Notes: generated by a model from the letters alone, not told the origin. A stretch of 64,000 nt of DNA from Clostridium tepidiprofundi DSM 19306 (GCF_001594005.1 NZ_LTBA01000007.1:1-64000); one strand, 5' to 3'. Positions 24,015 through 33,832 are shown, numbered from the stretch's first letter. Made by a program: numbers and translations.

Positions 24015-25265
24015 TTAATAATATCTTCTGCGTCTTCTTCTATTTTTTCTTTTTTTGATTGAAATAATTAATGCAAACAATAATATTAATATTACTACAA
24101 TACCTACTCCAGCAGCTATATAAATCAACATATTATCATGTAATATGTCTTTTGTTGTAATCGTTGAGTACAAATCATATGTCTTACTATAGTCTCTTTG
24201 AGTTATAGTCATCGTACCGAGTGAAGTTTTTTTATCTAACTTCCAAGGATCAATATTGCCTATATCAAATGTTTTTTTAGGAACTATGTCATTGTTATAA
24301 TAGTCAATATTTGTTCTGACTTCAAGGGGGATTTCAATACTTTTTTCTGGACCTATAAATGGAATAACCTTATAAGATGCTTTAACAGTATAAACTTTTG
24401 TATTCTTGTCTATTAAAGTATCTTTTGTTGCATTATAACTCCAGTCAATAAGTTTTTGCATATCTTCAAATACTTTTGTATCTTTAGTATCGTATTCAGA
24501 GTTCATAACAACCCCTATTATATGTCTATCATTTCTATTGTAAATTGCTACAAGACATCTACCTGCTTTATCAGTAAAACCTGTTTTACCACCTATACAT
24601 CCATCTATGCCAAGAAGTTTATTTCTATTAGTAACTTTGGCTTTAGGTCCATTTGCAAAACCAATAATGCTAGTTTTTTTACCCATAGATTCTCTTACCC
24701 AATCATTTTCATATGCCGCTTTTGCTAGTTTTGTCAAATCGTATGCTGTTGTATAGTGGTCATCTGTATTGCTATCAAGTCCGTTAGGAGTAACAAAATT
24801 GGAATGTAACATTCCTAATTGCTTTGCTTTTTTATTCATCAATTTTGCAAAATTTTCTACATTACCAGCTACATTGTCGGCTACCATATAGGCAAAATCA
24901 TTTCCAGAATACAAAAGAAGACCATCCATAACATTATCAGCGCTCATTGGATCACCAATGTTTACTTTGTAAATATTAACACCATATGAATAAGCCGGTT
25001 GCAAAGAAGCACTCTTTGTATATTTTAGCATATCTGTTTTGCTTTTATTTTCAGCTAATAAAATAGAAGTTAATAGCTTTGTTATTGATGCTGGATAAAC
25101 TTTTGCATCAATGTTTTTTGTGTAAATTATTTCATTGGTATCCATATCGACTGATATTGCAGATGTACCTATTAATTCGGGTACGGGTTGTGCAGCAAAT
25201 GCACTAAACGAAAGTAACATAGTAAAAATTAGTGTAAATAGAATTGTTTTTTTTACATTTTTCAA
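24015..25265 (-). CDS. D-alanyl-D-alanine carboxypeptidase (DacF-like)
   Basis: This 416-residue penicillin-binding protein trims the terminal D-Ala from peptidoglycan stem peptides. Signal peptide (about 1-25, LFTLIFTMLLSFSAFA). Catalytic SxxK is SITK (S60, K63); SGN is in LLYSGNDF; KTG is in IGGKTGFTDKAG. A C-terminal beta-rich domain is followed by a membrane helix (about 380-402) and a basic tail KKRKNRRRRRRYY, so it is anchored at the outer membrane face rather than secreted. The start is TTG 25265 with GGAGAGATG upstream. An ArsR-like gene follows after a short gap. It could act in vegetative wall or spore cortex. Confidence 0.93.
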   Translation of the reverse strand: MKNVKKTILFTLIFTMLLSFSAFAAQPVPELIGTSAISVDMDTNEIIYTKNIDAKVYPASITKLLTSILLAENKSKTDMLKYTKSASLQPAYSYGVNIYKVNIGDPMSADNVMDGLLLYSGNDFAYMVADNVAGNVENFAKLMNKKAKQLGMLHSNFVTPNGLDSNTDDHYTTAYDLTKLAKAAYENDWVRESMGKKTSIIGFANGPKAKVTNRNKLLGIDGCIGGKTGFTDKAGRCLVAIYNRNDRHIIGVVMNSEYDTKDTKVFEDMQKLIDWSYNATKDTLIDKNTKVYTVKASYKVIPFIGPEKSIEIPLEVRTNIDYYNNDIVPKKTFDIGNIDPWKLDKKTSLGTMTITQRDYSKTYDLYSTITTKDILHDNMLIYIAAGVGIVVILILLFALIISIKKRKNRRRRRRYY

Positions 25266-25379
25266 TTTTCATCTCTCCAATTTCTAGTTCATATTGTCAT
25301 GTTGTTTGTGTATAACAAAAGTATAACATTATATTATATTAAGGACAAGTTAAATAATTTTCAAAATTTATTCATAATT

Positions 25380-25408
25380 TTGAAAATATGTTTATTTTAG
25401 TGTATAAT
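25380..25408 (+). promoter_or_regulatory. Promoter of the small cysteine-rich gene
   Basis: TTGAAA (25380-25385), 17 bases, TATAAT (25403-25408). Confidence 0.75.
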
Positions 25409-25452
25409 AAGTGGGAAACAATAATTTATTTGCATTAAAGGGGTGGGGGAGT

Positions 25453-25656
25453 ATGGATAGATGTCCTTTTTTATCTACGCAAAACGAAGAAGTATGTTGT
25501 TTTAAAGAGTGTGTTTTTTATAATTGCACGGAGTTTGATGGCGTATGTCCATTTAAAGAAATTAATGTTACAAAGGAGTGTATATACAATAAAGAATATG
25601 ATTGTGAAATGTTATTACAAGATAGTGATTCACTATTAAGTTTGCTATACAAATAG
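25453..25656 (+). CDS. Small cysteine-rich protein
   Basis: This 67-residue protein has eight cysteines (positions 4, 15, 16, 20, 25, 32, 43 and 51) with spacing CCxxxCx4C. That suggests metal or iron-sulfur binding, or disulfides. It has no signal peptide, so a reduced cytoplasmic metal site is more likely. ATG 25453 follows GGGGTGGGGGAG; a GTG at 25411 lacks a site. It has its own promoter. I cannot name the family; small Cys-rich proteins of this kind are common in Clostridia. Confidence 0.7.
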   Translation: MDRCPFLSTQNEEVCCFKECVFYNCTEFDGVCPFKEINVTKECIYNKEYDCEMLLQDSDSLLSLLYK

Positions 25657-25657
25657 A

Positions 25658-25804
25658 ATTAATATCTTCAATTCGTAATTTAGATTTTTATCATATATAT
25701 TACAACGAAAAATGTAGTATGCAGAGATTTTTATAGTCAATATTAATAAAAAATATATTATATTAAATATTTATATTGCATATTATGAATTGAAGGATTA
25801 ATAT
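25658..25804 (-). mobile_element. MITE B, copy 2, uninterrupted
   Basis: The element spans 25666-25796 (131 bp), with ends CTTCAATTCGTAAT (25666-25679) and ATTATGAATTGAAG (25782-25795; one mismatch). It is flanked by the 8-bp direct repeat ATTAATAT (25658-25665 and 25797-25804). In reverse complement it matches 7310-7538 with the element A insertion removed. No coding capacity. Confidence 0.9.
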
Positions 25805-25848
25805 ATTTAAACTTGATAAGATACTTTATGTTTGACAGGATACTTATA

Positions 25849-25885
25849 AAAAAGATAGATGTTTTTAAGTTCATCTATCTTTTGT
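25849..25885 (-). terminator. Intrinsic terminator of pncB
   Basis: AAAGATAGATG and CATCTATCTTTT form a stem of about 11 base pairs; leftward transcription meets the A-run complement as a U-tract. Confidence 0.8.
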
Positions 25886-25907
25886 TATGCGAGCTAGTTG
25901 CAGTGAA

Positions 25908-27362
25908 TTATTTTTCAAAGTGTGTTGTATATTTGAGGAGCATATCTTGTTTTAATTTCCATAAATCATATGATAAATCAACATAATATGTGTGAGGATT
26001 TTCAAACCTTAAAACTTCATTCCAAAGTGTTGAAAGTTCTTTTTTTGTGTATTCTCTTATATCTAAAACACTAGGAGAAGTATATATTGGTTTACCATCT
26101 TCGAATATCTTTACCATAAGTTCCTTAACGTGAAAATCTGTAATTTTCTTTCTTTTCCAAGTATGAATAGGATTGAACAAAGTCAGAGGTTTATTTTCAA
26201 CTATTGATTCATTGTTTAATGTTATTAAATCTGCAATAGCTTTGTTTGTTTTGTTGTCAAATATTCTATAAATCTTTTTAAAGCCTGGATTAGTTATTTT
26301 TTCAGTATTCTCGCTTATTTTTATTTTAGGAACTATTTCACCGTTATTTTCAATAGCAACGAGTTTGTATACACCTCCAAAAACAGGTTCTGATCTTGCT
26401 GTTATGAGCCTTTCACCAACTCCAAAACCATCAATTTTTGCTCCATTATCGAGTACACCACGTATTATATATTCATCTAATGAATTGGATACTATAATTT
26501 TCACATCATTATATCCAGCATCATCAAGCATTTTTCTTACTTTCTTGCTCAAATATGTTATATCACCGCTATCAATTCTAACTCCTTTAGGTCTTTTTCC
26601 CATAGGTTTTAATACTTCATCAGCGACTTTTATTGTATTTGGTATTCCTGATTTTAAAACGTTATATGTATCGACTAGAAAAGTACAATTATCAGGATAG
26701 GTTTTTGCCCATGATTTGAAGGCTTCATATTCGTTATCAAATAATTGAACCCAACTATGTGCCATTGTTCCGACAGCCATTGTACCGAATATTTTATCAG
26801 AAATTGTGCATGCAGTAGAGTCACAACCACCAATTATTGCTGCTCTTGAGCCATAAATAGCACCATCATAACCTTGAGCACGTCTTGAGCCAAATTCCAT
26901 TACGGTACGACCTTTTGCAGCTCTGCATATTCTGTTCGCTTTTGTAGCTATAAGCGTTTGATGGTTAATGGTTAAAAGAATCATGGTTTCAATAAACTGA
27001 GCTTGTATAATAGGACCTTTCACAGTAACTAAAGGTTCACCAGGGAAAACAGGATTTCCCTCTGGAATAGCCCATACATCACAAGAAAACTTAAAGTTTC
27101 TCAGATAATCAAGAAATTTTTCAGAAAAAATATTTTTGCTTCTGAGGTAATCTATGTCGCTTTCTGTAAATTTTAACTCTGAGAGATACTCAATTAGTTG
27201 CTCAACGCCTGCCATTATGCAGTATCCACCTTTATCAGGTACTCTTCTAAAGAACATATCAAAATATGCTATCTTATTACCAATATCATTATCTAGGTAG
27301 CCATTAGCCATAGTTAATTCATAAAAATCAACAAGCATAGTTAAATTTCGTGTAAATTTCAT
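25908..27362 (-). CDS. pncB: Nicotinate phosphoribosyltransferase
   Basis: This enzyme makes nicotinate mononucleotide from nicotinate and PRPP in the NAD salvage pathway. The 484-residue length is typical. N-terminal LVDFYELTMANGYLDN, FFRRVPDKGGYCIMAG, the FGSRRAQGYDGAIYGSRAA motif (about 165), VDTYNVLKSGIPN and VRIDSGDITYLSKKVRKMLD are all characteristic. ATG 27362 follows AAAGGTGA; the GTG nine bases upstream is part of the ribosome binding site. It is monocistronic with its own terminator. Confidence 0.96.
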   Translation of the reverse strand: MKFTRNLTMLVDFYELTMANGYLDNDIGNKIAYFDMFFRRVPDKGGYCIMAGVEQLIEYLSELKFTESDIDYLRSKNIFSEKFLDYLRNFKFSCDVWAIPEGNPVFPGEPLVTVKGPIIQAQFIETMILLTINHQTLIATKANRICRAAKGRTVMEFGSRRAQGYDGAIYGSRAAIIGGCDSTACTISDKIFGTMAVGTMAHSWVQLFDNEYEAFKSWAKTYPDNCTFLVDTYNVLKSGIPNTIKVADEVLKPMGKRPKGVRIDSGDITYLSKKVRKMLDDAGYNDVKIIVSNSLDEYIIRGVLDNGAKIDGFGVGERLITARSEPVFGGVYKLVAIENNGEIVPKIKISENTEKITNPGFKKIYRIFDNKTNKAIADLITLNNESIVENKPLTLFNPIHTWKRKKITDFHVKELMVKIFEDGKPIYTSPSVLDIREYTKKELSTLWNEVLRFENPHTYYVDLSYDLWKLKQDMLLKYTTHFEK

Positions 27363-27561
27363 TTTACTCACCTTTTTCTATTTTAATCAGTATGTTTTAT
27401 GGTTATAATTTATAATGAAAATGATATATACTTGTTAAGTTCTTAAAATCGTATAATTCTCTAAACAAAAATACGAATTTTATAACTTGATAAGTACAGA
27501 TTAATTCTAATACTATTATTTGTCTATTACAATAAAAAAATCAGAAAACAGAGGTGTCTAT

Positions 27562-29562
27562 GTGAATTTTGAAGAAAATTTAGATAAATTTCAAAGAATT
27601 GCTGTAAAGACTGATGAAAGGAATTTGCTTGTGGTAGCTGCGCCGGGAAGCGGTAAAACGACTACCATTATTAACAGAGTTTTTTATTTGGTAAAAAAAG
27701 GAGTAAGTCCTGACAATATTGTAGTAATAACATTTACCAGAATGGCAGCTATTAACATGAAAAATAGATATAGTGAATTAGGTATTCAAAAACGCAGTCC
27801 ATTTTTTGGGACATTTCATGGGCTTTTCTATAAAATAGTTAAAAGACATTATGGTAACATTGAAATAATAGGCTCAAGTCAGTCGTATAATGTCATTAAG
27901 AGTGTACTTAAAGAATATTTTGATGAGATTACAGATGAAAAGGTCAAGGAGACATTAAATGATATTTCAGTGTTTAAAAATTCACTGATAGATATAGAAT
28001 TTTTTAAAAGCACTATGGATAAAAATATTTTCAATGATTGCTTTATAAAATATGAAGAATATAAAAAACGGAATAAACTTTTAGATTTTGATGATTTGCA
28101 GATAAAGGTTAGAGAACTGTTTTTGAAAAATGAAAATATTCTAAATGGCTATAGAATGTTGTTTAAGTACATTCTTGTTGATGAATTTCAAGATTGTGAT
28201 AAATTGCAGATTGATATTTTAAGATTATTAAATTTGAATAATTCTTTATTTGCAGTAGGGGATGAAGACCAATGTATATATTCTTTTAGAGGGTCAAGAC
28301 CTGATTGTATGGTTGAATTTGATAAATACTTTGATGGTGGTAAAAAGGTATTTTTGAGCAATAATTATAGAAGTCCTAAGAACATCATAGAAGCTTCTAA
28401 TAAATTGATTATCAATAATAAAATTAGGAATTCTAAAACAATAAATGCTGTGAAAAAAGTTGATAGCAAAATAAATGTTATTAATTCTAATGATGAAAAT
28501 GGTCAAGCAAATGAGATTTCAAATATAATATTGAAGCTCAATAAAATTTCAAATTATAAGCTTTCAAGTAATGTTGTTTTGTATAGAACCAATATTGAAA
28601 GTAGAAGCTTGATAGATGCATTTATTAGAAAAAGGATTCCGTTTAGATTTTTTGATAGGGGTTATAATTTTTTTGAACATTTTATTTGTCGTGATATAAT
28701 TGCATATTTAAAGTTGAGTATAGATCCATGTGATAGAGAGAGTTTTACTAGAATAATAAATAAGCCTTTCAGATATGTAAGTAAAATAAACATTGAAAAG
28801 CTTAAGAATCACAGAGAAAAAAACAGTTGTTTTGAGATTTTGAAAAACATGGGAAATGTTCATCCTTATCAGATAAAGTCTCTTGAAAAGTTACAAAATG
28901 AAATAAATTTTTTGAGTAAAATATCATTAAAAAGTGCTGTTGATTATGTTATTTTTAGTTTGGGTTATCATGAATATATTGAAGAGTATTGTTCTAAATT
29001 TAAGTACAATATAGATGAAATGGAAGAGATAGTAGAAGAGTTTAGGGAGTCATGCAAGGAGTTTAATTTTATTAATGAATTCTTAGTACATGTAGAAGAA
29101 GTTAGCAGTGAAATTAAAAGAAATAAGAATGATGAAAATAGGGACAGTGTAATATTCAGCACGATTCATGGTGTTAAGGGAATGGAGTTTGAGAATGTAT
29201 TCATAATAAACTGTAATGAAGATAATATTCCACATAAGAATAATGATAACATTGAAGAAGAAAGAAGATTATTCTATGTTGCAGTTACAAGGACTAAAAA
29301 AAATTTATGGTTAGGAATATCTGATAGAATAAAAGGTAGTACAAAAGAACCTTCAAGATTTATAAATGAATTAGGAATAAATAAAGATACAAGTGTTGAT
29401 ATACTTAAGAAAGGAGAAGTTATTAGGCATGTTTCTTTTGGTATTGGTAAAGTAATAAATATAGATGAAAAAGTAGTTGATATTGAATTTGATGAGGGTA
29501 TAGTGAGAAGGTTTGATGCATTGATTTTGTTTAATAGTGGACTTATTAAGCAAGTTAATTGA
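27562..29562 (+). CDS. UvrD/PcrA-like superfamily 1 DNA helicase
   Basis: This 666-residue 3'-5' helicase is shorter than PcrA (about 740). Motifs: Q motif LDKFQRIAV, Walker A AAPGSGKTTTI (about 31), Ia VVITFTRMAA, II LVDEFQDCD, III GDEDQCIYSFRGS, IV NYRSPKNI, V STIHGVKGMEFENVF and VI YVAVTRTKKNLWL. The C-terminal segment HVSFGIGKVINID resembles the PcrA/UvrD tudor-like tail that contacts RNA polymerase. I chose GTG 27562, five bases after GAGGTG; a TTG at 27520 has no site. It is probably a repair helicase additional to the main PcrA. Confidence 0.9.
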   Translation: MNFEENLDKFQRIAVKTDERNLLVVAAPGSGKTTTIINRVFYLVKKGVSPDNIVVITFTRMAAINMKNRYSELGIQKRSPFFGTFHGLFYKIVKRHYGNIEIIGSSQSYNVIKSVLKEYFDEITDEKVKETLNDISVFKNSLIDIEFFKSTMDKNIFNDCFIKYEEYKKRNKLLDFDDLQIKVRELFLKNENILNGYRMLFKYILVDEFQDCDKLQIDILRLLNLNNSLFAVGDEDQCIYSFRGSRPDCMVEFDKYFDGGKKVFLSNNYRSPKNIIEASNKLIINNKIRNSKTINAVKKVDSKINVINSNDENGQANEISNIILKLNKISNYKLSSNVVLYRTNIESRSLIDAFIRKRIPFRFFDRGYNFFEHFICRDIIAYLKLSIDPCDRESFTRIINKPFRYVSKINIEKLKNHREKNSCFEILKNMGNVHPYQIKSLEKLQNEINFLSKISLKSAVDYVIFSLGYHEYIEEYCSKFKYNIDEMEEIVEEFRESCKEFNFINEFLVHVEEVSSEIKRNKNDENRDSVIFSTIHGVKGMEFENVFIINCNEDNIPHKNNDNIEEERRLFYVAVTRTKKNLWLGISDRIKGSTKEPSRFINELGINKDTSVDILKKGEVIRHVSFGIGKVINIDEKVVDIEFDEGIVRRFDALILFNSGLIKQVN

Positions 29563-29590
29563 ATGTTATAGCGTAATATTATATAATTTT

Positions 29591-29624
29591 ATTAAACTCA
29601 TATCATTAGTAATGTGAGTTTAAT
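29591..29624 (+). terminator. Hairpin between helicase and FtsA-like gene
   Basis: ATTAAACTCA (29591-29600) and TGAGTTTAAT (29615-29624) with an inner CATTA/TAATG stem. Only a short T stretch follows, so it may be a weak terminator. Confidence 0.5.
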
Positions 29625-29649
29625 ATTTGCAGTAAAAGAGGGAATTGGT

Positions 29650-31695
29650 ATGGGATTTTCAAAAATTAATCCAAAGGACTTGATTTTTTCATTAGATATT
29701 GGTACACGTTCAATTATAGGTACGGTTGGTGTTGTTAAAGAAAAGAAATTTAATGTTATATGTGAAAGTTATATGGAACATAGTGAAAGATCTATGATTG
29801 ATGGGCAAATACATAATATTCAATCTGTTGCTGAAGTTGTTGTAAAAGTAAAGCAAGATTTAGAAAAGAAATTAGGAGTAAAGCTTACAGATGTAAATAT
29901 TGCAGCAGCTGGTAGATTTTTAAGAACGGCAGTTACTAAGGTGGATATGGAAATCGATATTGAAAAGGAAATCGATAAGGATACCGTTAGTGCACTTGAG
30001 TTAACAGCTGTAAAGAAAGCTGAGGAGGAAGTCGATAGACAATCGCAAGGTAAGCTCTATTGTGTTGGATATAGTGTGAAAAATTATTATTTGAATGGAT
30101 ATTTAATAGGCAGCCTATTATCGCATAAAGGAGAAAATATTTCGGCTGAGGTGATAGCTACATTTCTTCCACGTTCGGTTGTAGATAGCTTATATTCTGT
30201 TATGAATAAAGCAGGACTAAAGGTAAAAAATTTAACGCTTGAGCCCATTGCTGCAATGGAAGCTGCTGTTCCTCAAAATTTAAGATTGCTCAATATAGCC
30301 TTGATAGATATTGGAGCAGGTACATCTGATATTGCGATAAGTAGCAAAGATAGTATTGTTGCTTATGGAATGGTACCGCTTGCAGGTGATGAAATTACTG
30401 AGATTATAGCACAAACTTATTTAACTGATTTTAATACTGCAGAAGAAATAAAGAGAGCTTGTTTAAAAGAAGAAAACATATCATTTGTTGATGTTCTTGG
30501 AATGGAGAATCAAATAAGTTCTGAAGAGGTACTTAAAGTAATAAATCCATCTGTTGTAAAAATTTCAGAGCAGATAGCTGATAAGATAATTGAATTAAAT
30601 GGAGGTAAATCACCTAATGCAGTTTTTCTTGTTGGAGGAGGGGCTCATACACCATTTTTAAGGGAAGTTTTAGCGGAAAAATTAAATTTGCCACTTCAAA
30701 GAACAGCAGTAAAAGGCAGAGATTCTGTTATTGAGTGTATGTGTGATAATGCTTTGGATTTAGGAAGTATAGGAGTAACAGTTTTGGGTATAGCATTAAT
30801 AGCGATTAAAAAATCTGGAAGTGACTTCATAAATGTAACACTAAATGGTAGCATTATTAGTCTTTTTAATTCTCGAAAGCATACTGTTATGGATTTAGTT
30901 ATGCAGGCAGGTATAAATCCTAAATTGTTAATTGGTAAGAGAGGAAAGAGTAAAAGATTTATAGTAAACGGTATAAAAAGAGTTGCATTTGGTAAGCTAC
31001 CTAAGAGTTCAGAAATAGTGATTAATGGTGAAGTAAGCAGCATGGATTCAGAGGTTAAAGATGGTGATGTAGTAGATATAAAGTATGCTGAAAATGGTGG
31101 ACATGCAGAACCTAAGGTTATTGATTATGTGAAGAAAATAGATACTGTAAGTTTTTATTTGGATGATAAGTTAGTAAATATTGAGCCTGTTGTATTTATT
31201 AATGGTAACAAAGTTAATATTGACGCTAAAATTGAAGAGGGAGATAATATAGAAATTATATTTCCTAATACCATTGGACAGTATAAAAAATATTTTATAT
31301 CAGATAATGAAGTTGATTATTGTATGAATAATTTAAAATTGGAAGATGACTACATTATTAAAGAAGGGGATAGAATATATAAGAATGTGACAAAAATATG
31401 TGATATGCCTGAAAAATATAAAATTGAAGGAAAGACTGAAGAACACATTGCATGTGAGGTTGAAAAGGAAGTTGATTCTTCAAAATTTATTGAAATTATT
31501 ATAAATGGGAAATCAACAATATTGACAGGTAAAGAAAAATTTGTTTTTATTGATATATTTGATTTCGTAGATTTTGACTTATCAAAGCCTAAGGGTAAAA
31601 TAGTTTTAAAATTAAATGATAAAGATGCAGGATATTATGATGAACTTCACCAAGGTGATAAGGTAGATGTATACTGGCAGAAGGCGGTGTTTTAG
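29650..31695 (+). CDS. FtsA/PilM-like actin-fold ATPase with long C-terminal extension
   Basis: This 681-residue protein has an FtsA-like actin fold in its first 400 residues: phosphate-1 loop SLDIGTRSIIGTVG (about 16), phosphate-2 loop LIDIGAGTSDIA (about 221) and adenosine loop FLVGGGAHTPFL (about 331). FtsA itself is about 420 residues; the extra 280 residues hold at least two beta-grasp-like stretches (for example IVINGEVSSMDSEVKDGDV). The C-terminal amphipathic membrane helix of FtsA is not apparent. ATG 29650 follows AAAGAGGG. A role in division, sporulation or another filament system is inference. It is followed at once by the amidohydrolase gene. Confidence 0.82.
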   Translation: MGFSKINPKDLIFSLDIGTRSIIGTVGVVKEKKFNVICESYMEHSERSMIDGQIHNIQSVAEVVVKVKQDLEKKLGVKLTDVNIAAAGRFLRTAVTKVDMEIDIEKEIDKDTVSALELTAVKKAEEEVDRQSQGKLYCVGYSVKNYYLNGYLIGSLLSHKGENISAEVIATFLPRSVVDSLYSVMNKAGLKVKNLTLEPIAAMEAAVPQNLRLLNIALIDIGAGTSDIAISSKDSIVAYGMVPLAGDEITEIIAQTYLTDFNTAEEIKRACLKEENISFVDVLGMENQISSEEVLKVINPSVVKISEQIADKIIELNGGKSPNAVFLVGGGAHTPFLREVLAEKLNLPLQRTAVKGRDSVIECMCDNALDLGSIGVTVLGIALIAIKKSGSDFINVTLNGSIISLFNSRKHTVMDLVMQAGINPKLLIGKRGKSKRFIVNGIKRVAFGKLPKSSEIVINGEVSSMDSEVKDGDVVDIKYAENGGHAEPKVIDYVKKIDTVSFYLDDKLVNIEPVVFINGNKVNIDAKIEEGDNIEIIFPNTIGQYKKYFISDNEVDYCMNNLKLEDDYIIKEGDRIYKNVTKICDMPEKYKIEGKTEEHIACEVEKEVDSSKFIEIIINGKSTILTGKEKFVFIDIFDFVDFDLSKPKGKIVLKLNDKDAGYYDELHQGDKVDVYWQKAVF

Positions 31696-32873
31696 TGGAT
31701 TTTTTAAAATTATCAAGAGAAATTGAAAAAGATGTCATAGCAATAAGAAGAGATTTGCATATGTATCCAGAATTGGGCTTTGAACTTGAAAGGACAAGTG
31801 AAAAAGTAAAATGCTTTCTTAAAAATGAGGGTATTGATTTTTATGAAACGGCAAAGACAGGTGTTTGTGCTATAATTTATGGTAATGGCAAAAAAACTAT
31901 AGGGATAAGAGCGGATATGGATGCACTTCCTATAGAGGAAAAGAATGATTGTGAATATAAGTCACAAAATAAAGGTAAAATGCATGCTTGTGGACATGAT
32001 GCACATACTGCTATTTTGATGGGAACTGCCAAAATATTGAATGGTATAAGGCATAAATTAAATGGAAATGTCAAATTGTTTTTCGAACCAGCTGAGGAAA
32101 CAGTTGGTGGGGCTAGGCTAATGATTGAAGATGGAGTCTTAAAAAATCCAGATGTTGATGCAATAATTGGGCTTCATGTCGAGGAATGGATTGATGTTGG
32201 TAAAATAGGTATAAAGAAAGGTGTTGTTAATGCTGCATCAAATCCATTTAAAATAAAAATAATAGGTAGTGGAGGGCATGGAGCGAATCCTCAAAACACT
32301 ATAGATCCTATTGTTATTGCTTCAAATGTTATATCTTCATTACAAACCATAGTAAGTAGAGAAATTTCACCTACTGATTCAGCAGTAATAACAATAGGTT
32401 CAATACATGGTGGAACAGCACAAAACATAATACCTGAAGAAGTGGAATTAGAAGGAATTATTAGATGCCTTAATATTGAACACAGAGATTATATAAAGAT
32501 GAGATTGAGGGAAGTTACGACTGGAATAGTTAATTCAATGAGAGGAAAATGTGAAATTCAGATTGATGAAAGTTATCCGTGTCTGTATAATGATGATTAC
32601 ATGACTGATTTGCTGGTTTCTTCTGCTGAAAAGATTATTCAGTCAAAAAACATTGTAAAATTGGATGCTCCTAGTATGGGAGTGGAAAGCTTTGCGTATT
32701 TTGCAATGGAGAAGCCATCAGTGTTTTATTATTTGGGTTGTGGGAATGCTTATAAAAATATAGTTCATGCTGCACACAGCAATAGATTCAACATTGATGA
32801 AAGATGCCTTTCTATTGGTGTTGCAATAGAGTGTCAAGCAGTGTGGGATTATCTAAACGAGGAGGAAATTTGA
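31695..32873 (+). CDS. M20-family amidohydrolase
   Basis: This 392-residue dinuclear metallohydrolase of the M20/amidohydrolase group hydrolyses N-acyl amino acids or similar amides. Motifs: GIRADMDALPIEE, MHACGHDAHTAILMG, FEPAEETVGGARLMIEDG, GLHVEEW and HAAHSNRFNIDE carry the metal ligands and general base. The GTG start at 31695 overlaps the upstream TAG stop by one base, and the 3' TGA overlaps the next ATG, so the three genes are translationally coupled. The substrate (acyl amino acid, hippurate-like or peptidoglycan amide) is not determined. Confidence 0.92.
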   Translation: MDFLKLSREIEKDVIAIRRDLHMYPELGFELERTSEKVKCFLKNEGIDFYETAKTGVCAIIYGNGKKTIGIRADMDALPIEEKNDCEYKSQNKGKMHACGHDAHTAILMGTAKILNGIRHKLNGNVKLFFEPAEETVGGARLMIEDGVLKNPDVDAIIGLHVEEWIDVGKIGIKKGVVNAASNPFKIKIIGSGGHGANPQNTIDPIVIASNVISSLQTIVSREISPTDSAVITIGSIHGGTAQNIIPEEVELEGIIRCLNIEHRDYIKMRLREVTTGIVNSMRGKCEIQIDESYPCLYNDDYMTDLLVSSAEKIIQSKNIVKLDAPSMGVESFAYFAMEKPSVFYYLGCGNAYKNIVHAAHSNRFNIDERCLSIGVAIECQAVWDYLNEEEI

Positions 32874-33832
32874 TGAAAATTGAAATAGGTACAAATGAGG
32901 CAGGGCAGAGAGTTGATAAATTTTCAAGAAAGCTATTAAAAGATGTTCCTTTAAGTGTTATATATAAGGCTATAAGAAAAGGAGATATAAGGATTAATGG
33001 CAAAAAAACTAAGGAAAAATATTTCCTAGTTGAAGGGGATATTTATGAGGTAAAATATGTTCAATCGAATGCAAAGAAAAAAGATTTTATTATGGTTCCA
33101 AGCAGTGGAATGAAAATTACATATGAAGATACGAATATTCTTATTGTTGAAAAATGGCCTGGAGTATTGGTTCATGCAGATAAAAAAAATGGAGAGCCTA
33201 CTTTGACTGATCATGTATTATCCTATTTATATGAAAAAGGAGAGTATGATCCCCAAAAAGAGGTTACATTTACACCAGCTCCATGTAATAGGCTTGACAA
33301 AAATACGTCTGGTATTGTTATATTTGGTAAAAATTTTAAGGCGATGAAACTTCTAAATGAAATGATTAGGGAAAAGAGCATACAAAAGTATTATGTTGCA
33401 TTGATAAAGGGAAAAATAAATGATGGACTATATGAGGGATATATAAGCAAAAATGAAGAAAATAATATATCAACTGTATATAAAGAACAAAAGAGTGATA
33501 CTAAGAAGATATCAATGAAGGTAAAAACAATTGAGACAGTTGGAGCTTTTTCATATATAGAAGTGAATCTATTAACAGGTAGAAGCCATCAAATAAGAGC
33601 ACATTTGAGCTCTTTAGGCAGACCTATTATTGGTGATCCAAAATATGGTGATAAGAAAATAAATGGATTTTTTGCAAATAAATTTGGTTTAAACTTTCAG
33701 TTTTTATATGCATATAAGCTAATATTCAAAAATTGTCCTGATGAATTGTCATATTTGGAAAACAAAACAATAGCAGAAAGCTTGCCACCAATTTTTAAGA
33801 AGGTTAAAAAAGATGTTATGAGATTTGATTAA
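32873..33832 (+). CDS. RluA-family pseudouridine synthase
   Basis: This 319-residue enzyme converts uridine to pseudouridine in rRNA. An N-terminal S4 RNA-binding domain (about 1-60, GTNEAGQRVDKFSRKLLK) precedes the catalytic domain. The catalytic aspartate lies in CNRLDKNTSGIVIFGKN (about 140), and LLTGRSHQIRAHLSSLG is the conserved C-terminal motif. It resembles RluC/RluD; the exact uridine modified cannot be told. ATG 32873 overlaps the upstream stop (TGATG), with GAGGAGG before it. Confidence 0.93.
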   Translation: MKIEIGTNEAGQRVDKFSRKLLKDVPLSVIYKAIRKGDIRINGKKTKEKYFLVEGDIYEVKYVQSNAKKKDFIMVPSSGMKITYEDTNILIVEKWPGVLVHADKKNGEPTLTDHVLSYLYEKGEYDPQKEVTFTPAPCNRLDKNTSGIVIFGKNFKAMKLLNEMIREKSIQKYYVALIKGKINDGLYEGYISKNEENNISTVYKEQKSDTKKISMKVKTIETVGAFSYIEVNLLTGRSHQIRAHLSSLGRPIIGDPKYGDKKINGFFANKFGLNFQFLYAYKLIFKNCPDELSYLENKTIAESLPPIFKKVKKDVMRFD

